Source: Papaver somniferum (taxonomy: Eukaryota > Streptophyta > Magnoliopsida > Ranunculales > Papaveraceae). Taken from it: a DNA stretch of 64,000 nucleotides. The stretch is from positions 157,656,920 through 157,720,919 of the forward strand of contig NC_039358.1 of NCBI RefSeq assembly GCF_003573695.1. Direction: 5' to 3'. Of the stretch, positions 23,564 through 34,289 are shown piece after piece. The notes beneath the pieces were generated by a model that worked only from the letters and a program-made list of their open reading frames with translations, was not told where the DNA came from and made no database searches. Made by a program: the position numbers and the translations under genes. Position 1 is the first letter of the stretch, and the number at the start of each line of letters is the position of its first letter.

Positions 23564-23890
23564 ATCAATGTTGGGTAAAGGAAAGTCATCCTTCGGGCAG
23601 CATTTATTTAGGTTTCTGAAATCTACACAACATCTGATTTGGCCATTTTTTTCTTAACTGGACATTAGCCAGCCAGGTTGGATGTTGAATAGGCTTGATA
23701 AATCCTGCTACCAGCAATTTTTGAATTTCGGCCTTGATTTGTTCCTCGACCTCATGCCTGAACTGCCTGGGGTTGTTTGACAGCCTTGGAGCCGGGAATG
23801 ATATGTAGACGGTGAGTGACCAGTTTGTCATCCAGGCCAGGCATTTCTTCATACGTCCAAGCAAATATATCCCGATACTCCTTCAGTAGC
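23564..23890 (-). pseudogene. N-terminal RT segment of T, frameshifted
   Basis: EIQKLLVAGFIKPIQHPTW (frame 23864-23604) is the classic plant gypsy RT start. The following KKNGQIRCCVDFRNLNK is readable only in another frame near 23640. At least one further frameshift and a stop occur upstream. Confidence 0.8.
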
Positions 23891-24339
23891 TACCAGACCT
23901 GCACGCTCTTCCGGTGATAGCGCAGAACTGACCAAGATCGGTCTTGGATCTTCCTCTGTGCCGATGTTAACCGTCTCAAGATCATCAGTGGTAGAATTCG
24001 TGCCATCTTGCAACTGTTGTGGAGCTTCCTGAACTTCATCCTCGGGTAGTTGTTCATTCTGACACGATTCACCAGTGCGGGGAGACTCTTGATCAATCTC
24101 CCCTATTAATTGCTAATCTTTGCGTCGCCGGTAAATGACCCTTCCTTCTGCGTCATGAGTGGTCATAAAATTGGATCCTGAGATCGTAGTTTCATCTTTT
24201 CGGCGCTTTGAACGATGTAGCAGGCGATTCGACTGGTTCCGCTTCCGAAGATGGTGATGATGCGGATGCCTCAATAGCCTTCCAACTTGGAAGTGGGTAG
24301 TGTAGATTTTCTTAGGAGGTTCAGGGGCGCTCTCTGGGA

Positions 24340-24760
24340 CTCGATGAATTCAGCATCGTAGACAGAGCATACGGAGATGATGAAGCAGCTATGCGGACGA
24401 TCTTGTTATTGAGTAAGGCCTTCATGCATTGATGGTAGGTTGATGGAACCACCTTGTTGTCATGGAGCCAAGGTCGCCCAAGTATCAGTGGTAGTCAGGT
24501 TCTCGATCACGTGGAATTTCACCTTTGATTGAATTGGTCCTACCCTCAAATCTATGTACGCGTATCCATATGTGTGGCTTCGGCTTCCTTCAAACCTGTC
24601 ATTAGGATGGGATGGCGAATGATTTTACCTCGTGGGAATCTGGCCATTCTAAGAGTTTCATAGTACAATATTGGTGGAAGCACCGGTGTCGATGAGCTCT
24701 TCTAAATTCGGTGCCTTTGATGAAGCCAGTCACATAAACGCGCGATTGTGCCCTTCGTCT
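24340..24760 (-). pseudogene. Aspartic protease remnant of T
   Basis: Pieces in different minus-strand frames read VTGFIKGTEFRR, the active-site string LIDTGASTN (near 24690) and, toward 24440, LGRPWLHDNKVVPSTYHQC. Order and content match a Tat protease, which cleaves Gag-Pol. At least two frameshifts and a stop separate the pieces. Confidence 0.75.
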
Positions 24761-24999
24761 GCGATGCGATCTTCCTCTCCAAAAGTGATGTTGTCGATTG
24801 AATGTTCAGATACAGGGATACTTCTTCAACTGCTGGGGTTGGTAAAGTTATTTGTACGTCATGATATCTGGTTGAGTGCGGCAAACGTGTCCGTACGTGT
24901 TCCCTGGAAAATGTAAAAGTTCACACAAATTTTCAATCAATTGTGCAACCTCTTGATCCACCGGCTTTTCATAAGTAGTGAAACTGTTGATTTGAGGGT

Positions 25000-25260
25000 C
25001 AGGCGTTGAACCAGTCCCCAGTGTTGGGACTTCCGAGCACCGCCCAACTCAGATGTCAGCTTGATGAGAAAATCGAGTATGTGATCTATTGTTCTTCATC
25101 AGATCCATGTTCCTGGTGTGGACTTCCAGAATTTGAGATAGCTCTGCCAGAGTCGGGGTTCCCTGCCTTCCGTGTCGTCAGGTGTAACATGAGGAATCCT
25201 GCCATTTGAAAGATTCTGGATTGGGTCTGGATCAGTTGAATTAGTCCTAAGACCAACCAT
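25000..25260 (-). pseudogene. Gag N-terminal remnant of T
   Basis: ATG at 25260 opens MVGLRTNSTDPDPIQNLSNG, a plausible Tat Gag start 35 bases after the primer site. After a frameshift near 25130 it continues as LAELSQILEVHTRNMD. Only about 500 bp separate this from the protease, so the capsid and nucleocapsid coding region is largely deleted. No zinc knuckle is visible. Confidence 0.45.
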
Positions 25261-25294
25261 CTTGTGAAAATGAGATTGCAACCGAGAGATTAAT

Positions 25295-25312
25295 CTCCCA
25301 CTGTGGTCGCCA
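25295..25312 (-). promoter_or_regulatory. Primer binding site of element T (tRNA-Arg type)
   Basis: The minus strand reads TGGCGACCACAGTGGGAG, three bases after the 5' LTR. It matches the complement of the 3' end of plant tRNA-Arg (UCG anticodon) as remembered, a primer described for Tat/Ogre elements. Confidence 0.8.
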
Positions 25313-25315
25313 ATC

Positions 25316-28300
25316 TGTGAGGGGAAAAACGATTTGCTGGTTTTTACGGAATTGAAGAGTCGACCGTGTGGAGACTCCTTGAACCGAGCGAAATGTTGAA
25401 CCTCACACAGATGCACTGCAAGAAGGGAGTGCTTTAAGTTCGAGAGATCAATCTGTAAGACCCCGGCCTAAACCAAGAACAATGGCGTTCCAGAGTCAAT
25501 TCGGTCACAAGAGAGGATGGGTTGATCTGTAGGAGGGAAGCTGAGAAATGCGTGAGATCAATGGTGATCTGAGATTGTAGGTGTGTTGTGAATTCAGCGT
25601 GAAAATGCTCTGAATGATTGAATTTTGCTCAATTGAGAGTAATTTCTGTGAGTTCGTGTAGACGAAAGATTGTCTGTATGAACTTTGATGAGAAATTGCT
25701 CGTTTTGGCGAATGTTGTTCGATGTTCGAAAACTTTGTTCTTTCAATCAGGATTCAGAGACATTTTATAATGCCGGAGTTGAAAACACCATGATCCCATG
25801 AAGTGTGACAGTTGCTGGAATCAGAGAATGGGAAATGGGGAAATCGTGTTAAAACCAATTACTCATCGTGCGGAGACTTGGTTAACTTTCCACCCACTAC
25901 TTTGCTGACTCTTCCAACTGATTGCACGACTTGCTCACATTCTCATCGTGGGTGAACACACGTGCGTAGACCGCCAGACCAAAACCCTAGTTAATATCCC
26001 CCCATGTGACACGATTGAAATCTCGTGATTGTGGAGTCAGTTGCTGACTTTATGGGACGATGAGTCCATGTAGCGCTGAGTTGAACATGATTAGCAAATG
26101 TTCGAAACTCATGAATTTAAGTGTCTGCTGAGACAGGTATCATTATAACCTAAGACGAGCAAAACTGTGTTGCTAAATTGTTGAATATTGAGTTGAACCA
26201 ATATTCTTTGATTTGAGCAAATATTGCTAGTCTGAGCGAATATTGCTAATTGAAAATATTGCCGGTTCGAGCGAATATTGCTAGTTCGAGCAATATTGCT
26301 AGTTTGAACAAATATTGTTCTTTTGATGAATTGTTGGTAGCTGGACCAAATAAAAATTAATTTAAGTTACTGACTGCTGGTCGAGCAAAATAAATATGAA
26401 TTAATCATGGAATCAACATAAAATTATCAGAGTGTTCGAATCTGCTCAGAATCACGTTTCTGCAAAGCTCTGGATTCAAAACCCTAATTTTACCGAGATA
26501 ATGATTTATTGCAAATCACATGAAACCGGCTACATGGGATGACGGGTTCACCATATACCTCGAATGAGCAAAAACACCAAAGTCTCTTGAGGACCAGTTG
26601 GTGAAAGAATGATTAAATGCTGGTTCAATCATTTACTGAAATAATGCTCGTGTGAGCGACAAATCATAAAACTTGTTTTATGGAAAATATGAGGGACCGG
26701 CAAAGAGGTCATGAGACCGGATCTTGGTGGTCGTGGGACCAGTAGATGGTCGTTTGAGCAAACTTCCAATTGTTTGGAAAGAGTTCGAACCTAATATGAG
26801 CAACTGAGCAAATTAGGTTAAAATCATTAAAGCACGCGGGACCAGCTGTTTGCAAGCCTCAGGTTCACACTTGGTCGGTCAAGGGGATGTGCCGGTGTCA
26901 CCATGATGTCCGTGCTTCAGTCCTGAGAATTTTGATACTTTCTGATGCACGTTTGAGCAACATTTGGAGAAAATATGCAAAATCCATGGTTTTGCTGAAA
27001 CTGGCAAAAATACATGAGATGGTGGAAATAATAAATAAGCATGAAATCACAAGGTGTGGGACCGGCCACGGCTAGGGCATGGCCGGCCGGCTGACACGCG
27101 GTCCCACATGCTTTCCCCAGTTTTATGTGATTTCGTGTATCTTTCTTTGATTTTAAGGGAAATTCCATGAAACTGGAGAGTTTGGCGAAATTAGGGAACT
27201 TCCATGAGATGAGAGACATAAATTAAAATATAAAACAGGAAATGAGAGTGTGGGACTGGCAATGACCGTGGCATGGCCGGACGGCCAATGGGCGCGGGTC
27301 CCAAGACACTCTTCCCAATTTTATGTAATTTTGATGATTTTAGATATGTTTTCATAAAATCAAAGGGATTTGTTGAAAACCAAGATATTTTGTTGAAATC
27401 AGGGAGTTTTCGTGAAATCAGGAAACCAAACACCAAATAATAATAAAATAGTGGGCGTCTGGGACCGGCTAGGGCATGGTCGGCCGGCTAGAGCCCGGTC
27501 CCACAAGTTTTCCTAATTTTTTAATATTTTTCATGATTTTAGAGAAAATACATGAAATTAGGTAATTTTAGGGAAAATTCATAAAATCAAGGAATTTTCA
27601 TAATTTGAGAAAGAATAATAAAATAATGGGACGTGAGGTGTGGGATCGGCCACGGCCAAGGCATGCGGCCGGCCGGCGGTCCCGCGACACCTTTCCCTAA
27701 TTTTATTATTTTTGATAAAATCATGTGATTTAGATAAAATACATTAAATTAGATAATTTTCATGATTTTAGAGAAAATTCATAAAATCAAGGAATTTTCA
27801 TAATTTGAGAAAGAATAATAAAATAATGGGATGTGAGGTGTGGGACCGGCCACGACCAAGGCATGCGGCCGGCCGGCGGTCCCGTGACACCTTTCCCTAA
27901 TTTTATTATTTTTAATAAAATCATGTGATTTGGATAAAATACATGAAATTAGGTAATTTTCATGATTTTAGGAAAAATTCATAAAATCAAGGAATTTTCA
28001 TAATTTGAGAGAAATAATAAAATAATGGAGACGTGAGGTGTGGGACCGGTCACGGCCAAGACATGGCCGGCTGGTGCTTGGTCCCGCGACACCTTTCTCT
28101 AATTTTATTATTTTTTGATAAAATCATGTGATTTAGATAATTTCTTTGAAATAAACGAATTTTGCTCGAACGAGAGGATTTTCATGAGATCGTGAAAATA
28201 ATAAAAAGATGATAAAATATAAAATTGGGCGCGAGACTGGTTACGACATGACTGGCCGGCTGGTGAGCCTAGTCCCCTGGCGCTTTTGCTTAATATTTTA

Positions 28301-29199
28301 TTATTATTATTTTCCCTCCCTATTTTGCATAGGTTCCTCATTCGTTCGTATTTTTGAAATGCTCGTTCGTGCATTCAAAATGCTGGCCTGTGCATTATCT
28401 GCTAATTACACTTGCACCATTTTCGTTAGGGCTTATTCGATGCTCAGATGCCTGTTTCGTCAGATATTTATTACTAACCTGTGGAATTCTGCTGGGAAGA
28501 ACCACAGATTGAAGTAACGAAATATAACGAGGAATCGTAGAATATTGCTGGATATTCAGGCGATTAATTGACGACTCGTAGAATATTGCTGGATATTCAG
28601 ACGATGCCTCGTAGAATATTGTTGGATATTCAGACGATTTGAGATAATTAACTGCTGGCTCTACACTAGAAGGGCTTCCTGTCTAGGAGCATTAATTATC
28701 TGCGGGTTGAGCAATATGAACTTGTTGGAGTGTCATATTCCTCTTGCATAGTCGGGGAAAACCTGGTTACATCCCGAAGACGTTGTCGCTCTATACTAGC
28801 AGACATGCTTTCTAGGAGCCGCCCAATGTTTCGGTTCTATACAGTATGGGATGTGTCGTGGCCTCAGCTGAGAGACTACACATCTTCATCTTCTCTGAGA
28901 GACTTTCTCCATCAGAGGTGGCATGAGCTTTCATGCATAGAGACATGAGTGTCGATACTCATCCGATTGCCGGATCTGGAGTAATTACTGAAATTGCTCA
29001 GTTTTCGTAAGATATGATACGGTCTCCGCTGAGAGACTACACATCTACACGTACTCTGAGAGACAGCCTTCTCAGTCATAGATTTATGGCAAGATCTTTC
29101 ACGCTTTAATGAGAGTCATGAGCCTCAATACTCATCCGGTTGTCGAATCTGGAGTATAGTTTTACAATTCTACCCTTTGTCGAAAATCCACCATTTACA
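25316..29199 (-). repeat. Element T 5' LTR
   Basis: Partner of 12935-16806. The minus-strand TATA box (TTATAAAATG) at 25761-25770 should start the element RNA near 25735. It holds the same minisatellites (26176-26330; 27045-28290), but has three rather than two copies of the GTAGAATATTG(C/T)TGGATATTC repeat near 28535-28640. Confidence 0.92.
27045..28290. repeat. About 190-bp hairpin subrepeats, 5' LTR of T
   Basis: Same seven-unit array as at 14690-15920, same order. Unit starts are near 27055, 27250, 27455, 27640, 27837, 28037 and 28230. Confidence 0.85.
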
Positions 29200-29204
29200 G
29201 TACC

Positions 29205-30484
29205 AAAGTTACCATCGGGATGATTTGTCACATGCTGAGATTTTCGACCAGAATATAGCTAGTCTGGAAAGACGGTTAGAGATGCTAGAAAACCAGAGGT
29301 TATATGAAAATAATAATCATGTTTATAGCAACTCATGTTCCATTGATTCATATATGTACCAAATCCAATACCATGGGGATAATTATTTGCATGAGGTATG
29401 TGAACAATCTTTGAATTGGCAGCACAATGAGGTTTTAAACTATAGAAATTTGAGCTTGGAAGACAGCTTAAGGTTGTATACATTAGAAATTAGTCGAAAA
29501 ACATCTCAACTTCAACAGACCACAAAAATCCTAGAAAACATTGAATATCAAGTAGGTCAAATGACTGAACAGTTGGAGGAGGAACAAAGTTGGTTGCCAA
29601 ACCAGTCTCAATACAAATCTAATTGTACTCCAGAGTATATTGATTACTCTTCTGAGAAAGAAACCGATGATGATCAACTTGTAGAAGTTTTGAGTGTGAG
29701 TGAGGATACCCAAGATTCTCAAAATTCATATAATTATGATGTAGAAGAACCTGCATATGTAGAGGATGCTACTGCTGATTTTAACGACTAAGAGGCAGTA
29801 GATGTTTATAATGAGAAATCTTCTAATCATTTGAATTGTGAGATTTATACAGGTCACATAGTTGAAGATGATAATGATATAGTTATTCATGATACTGTTG
29901 CAGCACTCTGTCCAACTTTTGCTGATTTATCTAGTGATCTTTTGAATACTTTTGTGAATGTTGAACAAATTGATATTGGTAAGGTAATTTGTACCGACGA
30001 ACTTGAACCTTTATCTGTTTCCTTATTGCATCTTGCTGATTCTAAAGATCCCATTATGCATAAAACTATTGTTGCAGTCGGTCCATTTTTCGTTGATACA
30101 TCTAATAATTTTCAAGATACATGTATGAATGTGGAGCCAATTGATACATGACAGTTAACTTGGACTGCTGATTTTGAACCACTCTCAACTTGTTTAGCCC
30201 ATTGTGCAGACTCTGATGACCCTATGCTAACTGACATTGTCAATGCATTTGATCCTCCAATGGGTAATATAGGTAACTTAACAACGAAAGTTATTTCCGC
30301 GGACCTAGACTCAGATTTTGGAGTTGTTGCTTTTGATGAACTTAAGACACTAGATATATGCTTAGATCATTTTGCTAAGTTAGTTGACCTGATCCCTATT
30401 GTAATTTTTAGTGCACTGCTTCCTCCTATTTCTAGCGAAGATAGTTTTTCCACTATTTTTTTTTTCCAGTTGAACCAGATTTAG
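29205..30484 (+). pseudogene. Accessory ORF of element A, 3' part
   Basis: A single reading frame runs 29205-30484, broken by TAA at 29789 and TGA at 30149. It is in frame with the 5' part at 12787. The first 190 residues are a Gln/Asn/Glu-rich coiled-coil-like region (SLERRLEMLENQRLYENN, TSQLQQTTKILENIEYQVGQ) ending in an acidic stretch. Then come three repeats of about 70 residues recognisable by ELEPLSVSLLHLADSKDPI, DFEPLSTCLAHCADSDDPM and ELKTLDICLDHFAKLVDLI. A T-homopolymer near 30460 shifts the frame into a further piece (ALRLHTIEQSVLVGVNG). No known domain is recognised. It is not gag or pol by any motif seen. Confidence 0.6.
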
Positions 30485-30895
30485 AGTCTGCACTCCGGTT
30501 ACACACTATTGAACAATCTGTACTTGTTGGTGTGAATGGTGTACTGATCCCGACAGAGTATGACTTGATTATTATGGACTTTTTTGAACATGGAATGGGT
30601 TTTCACATATGCTTGGCTAATTATAGTCTTCGCAGGTTCTTATTTGCAGCCAACCTGATATGTTGGGTTGATTCCCAACTTTTCAGACTTTATTTATATG
30701 CTGGGTAGGTTGCTATTGTGTATCACCTTCACTTTGCTTGAGATTACTTGCTACGTGCAAGCAGGGAATAAATATCATTCGCTTCGTGGGAGTCAACCCA
30801 TCAGATTTGTTCCCTTTACTCTTATCTTTTATTCTTTTATTTGCCTAATGCATATTAAGAATTTTCCACCTTGAATTTTACTTTGAATGACTCAA

Positions 30896-30934
30896 CTTAC
30901 ATTGAGGACAATGTAAGATTCAAGTGTGGGGGAG
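30896..30934 (+). promoter_or_regulatory. Hairpin and internal polypurine tract of element A
   Basis: A perfect 9-bp stem (CTTACATTG / CAATGTAAG, 4-base loop) at 30896-30917 is followed by AAGTGTGGGGGAG (30922-30934). The combination resembles the region before the 3' polypurine tract of Athila/Tat-group elements, but it is 400 bp from the LTR and a second copy of the purine string abuts the LTR. Confidence 0.6.
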
Positions 30935-31027
30935 TGGTTAAGCACATATTGGCGGTAGGCATTTACTTCTTTATGAATTTTCTATAAAAAAATAATAAAA
31001 CAACAAAAAAAATTCTTCTTTATTTTT

Positions 31028-31290
31028 TATGATATGACCAGCTGTTGAGCGGGTCTATATAAAAAAATTGCTATGATCAGCTGTAGAGCGGGTCTATTTT
31101 AGGGTGTTTTCTTATCATTTCATGACCAGCTGTGGAGCGGGTTTTTTTTTTTGTTTTCTTATCATATCATGACCAGCTGTGGAGCGGGTCTATAAAAATA
31201 AAAATAAAAATAAATAAATAAATAATCAAGATGACCAGCTGTTGAGCGGGTCTTGAAGTTTTGTATATGATCAGTTGTTGAGCGGGTCTA
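31028..31290 (+). repeat. Six GACCAGCTGTTGAGCGGGTC hairpin units in element A
   Basis: Starts are near 31036, 31074, 31123, 31170, 31232 and 31268, with A/T-rich spacers. Each unit can fold as GACC-A-GCT paired with AGC-G-GGTC. Confidence 0.85.
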
Positions 31291-31321
31291 ATTTATGTTT
31301 TGTTCGGGACTAGCAAAATGT

Positions 31322-31334
31322 AAGTGTGGGGGAG
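31322..31334 (+). promoter_or_regulatory. LTR-adjacent polypurine tract of element A
   Basis: AAGTGTGGGGGAG directly precedes the 3' LTR, in the context GGGACTAGCAAAATGT. The same context precedes LTR B at 36802. Confidence 0.75.
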
Positions 31335-33266
31335 TTCGATAGGCACGCAAGTGCGACACTTTTATACCCACATCTACACTAGCTAGGTCTCGTTAGCTAG
31401 CTAATAATATTGTTTTAAGTCATTTGCAGGAATTACAAGTGAAATCCACTCACACGGAGAACTAATGGCTTAAAAGCTAAATTAGCGCTTGCGACTTGCA
31501 AGGCCAAAGGAGTCGGAACTAATACAGAGCTTCTGGCATGGCAAGCATCTTCTCTGTTTTCATCGAGAGAGAAGCAGCAGTTCATTTCTTCTAACCTTCT
31601 TTCACATCTGTTGATGCAAATGGAGATTAAATTGTGGGAAAAGATTAAGAGTTCAAGGTGATACAACAACATCAGGACATAAGGTGTTCTCGAATCTACG
31701 ATTTACTCAGGGGTGTATTTGTTTATCATTGACAGCAAGATTTGTTCAAACACGGTGCTGAGTGTTTCGATCGATGGATTGATGTAAACGGAGATGTCAA
31801 GACAGCAGCATTCTTTGCGATAACAGTAGGGTTTGTTCCGAGAGAAGAATCAGTTGGGAGAAGTGGTGTTACTGCTTTGGTTGTTGCTGTTGATTCAGGG
31901 GTTATGACCTAATTTTTGGTCTTGGTTAAATGGTGATAGTTGGGTAGTTCTGATATGAAAATGAAGATGAAATTATGAGGACTCGGTGGAGCTAATCAAT
32001 TGCATAAAGGAGATGACTACAGCAAGCAAAATTCCGGGAAGAGATGTCTACTGTTGGGGCTAAATTGAAATGTTATTTAAAAGTGAAGACAAGGAGGAAT
32101 TTGGGGGTTTGGCATGAATTTATTTCTGGAGTTATTGGTGTGAATGATGGTGGCTGTATAGAAGAGTTGAGATATGAAAGAAGATGGGTTGTTGCCCAAT
32201 TCTGGTGCGTACTCGATCTGAGATAGTGGTGATGATATACATGTATGCACAGGGTAGTCTGAACTGGGGTTAAGAGCAGCAGTTGATTGCAGTTGTGTAT
32301 TAATGTGGTTCTCGCAGCAACTACAGGTGAAGATGGTGGAGCTAATGATGGGGTTGTGTACGAGAGATTATGAAGAGTTTTCGAAGAAGATTCTTACAAG
32401 TTAATAGTGGTGCTGAGATGTTGGTGTTATGGGTTCGATCTGCATTATGTACCTGACTTCTTGAGCTGCGAATGTCTGATTCAACAACAACAACAACAAC
32501 AACTGGGTGCCAGCCAGGGGTTCGGTTGAGTGCAGATGGCAGAAGACAATCCAAGAATGGATATGGAATAGAGCTCTGAATCAAGCTGGGATTGCTGTAT
32601 GTTTTTGTAATTTGCTGACATGGTGGGTTATTACTCTGGAACGTGAATGAACTACAACAGCAAAGCTAGGTTTCATATGTGGCATGTTATGGGAATCCTG
32701 GGAATTGAGCTGTTACAGCCGGACGGTGGACTTTAGAAGTGCAGAGAATGGGTAGTGGCCGGAGTTGGATCTAGAAATTGATGTTAGTTTTGGACTGGGC
32801 TTTGGAGGTGCTGCTAGCGGTTTTAAAGGGGAGATACCTATTAGGGGTGAGCAACGGACGGACGGATGCGGATTAGGGGTCACCCGCAACCAAACCGTCA
32901 AAGTTGCGGATTTGGAAAATTGAACCGTGACCAGCCTAATCATCCGCGGATTTGTCCTCTGCGGATCAACGGATTTTGCGGGCCGGTTGCGGATTAACCG
33001 CGGATTTAATCACAAAAATCATCTAAGCAGCTAAGCAACATAAGTCACTAGGCAAGCGAATCCTCCAAAAGTTTCCCTATCAGCCATCTAAGCAGCATAA
33101 GTCACTAGGCATGCGAAATCCGTAACTAGATGCCGACTGGAAGGGGGAAAATGCTATGTATCAAGAGGTATCAGCAAGCCCAAGACTGATTAAACCACAA
33201 CAGAACAATCCAATTTCAGAAATATGCGTAGTTTGATTAAATACAGGCAATAAATGATCTTAACAT

Positions 33267-33605
33267 TCATCTGCAAAGAAAACTAGTAACGGTTACAAAA
33301 CCACATACCCTAAAATGAACCGGATAGGGAGCATGCTGAAGCGGCGTTGGCATTTGACTGTACATTCCTCCTCCTCTTCCTCCTCCTCCAACTCCTAGTT
33401 CATTGTTAGGATTCCAATGTCTGCCTTGCACTCCAGCAACCATTGCTCTCTCAGCTGCATCCATATTACCAGCAAAGTGTGTCAATTGTGATAACGCCTC
33501 AACAGCAGCGGCAGCAGCAGGGTTCAAACCTGGATAATCAGAAGATGTTGATGGGTTATCAAGTGGTTGAGTGTAAGGAGGATAATAAGCAATTTGGCTA
33601 GCCAC
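33267..33605 (-). pseudogene. Possible host gene fragment inside the hAT element
   Basis: 112 residues beginning at an in-frame Met of a longer coding stretch. Further upstream on the minus strand (to about 33720) the frame still reads HHHPQSYSQIDN before a stop. Contents: PYTQPLDNPS, then a polyalanine-led LNPAAAAAVEALSQLTHFAG and NMDAAERAM, then a glycine-rich stretch. Composition resembles the low-complexity part of a plant RNA-binding or nuclear protein rather than a transposase. I do not recognise the gene. Confidence 0.4.
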
Positions 33606-34022
33606 TGCTGCTGCTGCTTCTGAGGAAACTCATGGTGGTTGGATAGGAGGAGTATTGTCTATCTGAGAATATGATTGGGGATGATGATGGTAAGCATTTG
33701 AATAATCATTAAAACAGAATCAATCCTCAACTACAATTTCAAGCTATTCTTCAACTTCAAACTCTAATTCAGGATAAACCCATCCCTAACCATCATTCTA
33801 TGACATCAATTCCATCTTCGAATTCTTCTTTGAACTTCTTATGAAACCCTAGTTCTTAATTTAGGGAAGAACGGAAACCTTAACTCTTTGATTCTTCAAT
33901 TCATCTTCAGAACATCTTCATATCACTAAATTAATAAACACCACTTCCTTCAAAAACTACCAGAAACTCACAAACAACATTAATTCTACTCGAACTCTAA
34001 ATTCAGAAAACCCAATTTCTCT

Positions 34023-34289
34023 GTGGACTTCAGTTTCTTAAAGATACCAATATTTAAACTGCATGCAATCATCTCTACCCTAAACGAAAGCAAACCCGTC
34101 AAATCCTTAATCAAATTAAATTCATCTCAATCAAAATCCAAAACCGATTATGAAACCCTAATTCATCTTACCGATTATCTTCTTCCAGAACTCGGATTAA
34201 CACCTAGAGACGACACCTACTTCTTCAATTCATCACGTTATCAAGTAGTTTATGAATCACTCTTCCACTTTACTCAATCTTCTGATTGA
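34023..34289 (+). CDS. Unrecognised 88-residue ORF near the hAT right end
   Basis: MDFSFLKIPIFKLHAIISTL..., with THLTDYLLPELGL-like ordered composition and no low complexity. It has no known domain. It is followed by a GAA-rich tract (34290-34375). It could be a captured exon or a chance frame in AT-rich DNA. Confidence 0.25.
   Translation: MDFSFLKIPIFKLHAIISTLNESKPVKSLIKLNSSQSKSKTDYETLIHLTDYLLPELGLTPRDDTYFFNSSRYQVVYESLFHFTQSSD

Larger units (their letters stand above)
12935..29199 (-). mobile_element. Element T, complete Tat-lineage Ty3/gypsy retrotransposon
   Basis: 16,265 bp bounded by a perfect 5-bp target duplication GTACC (12930-12934 and 29200-29204). LTRs are 12935-16806 (3872 bp, 3' LTR) and 25316-29199 (3884 bp, 5' LTR). 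They begin TGTG and end ACA on the plus strand and differ by scattered substitutions and indels of a few percent, so it is older than the array at 1-9104. Coding order on the minus strand is gag remnant, protease, reverse transcriptase, RNase H, second RNase H, integrase, then antisense genes, polypurine tract and 3' LTR. The archaic-type RNase H, tRNA-Arg primer and antisense ORFs identify the Tat lineage. Several frameshifts make it non-autonomous today. It interrupts the accessory ORF of element A. Confidence 0.93.
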
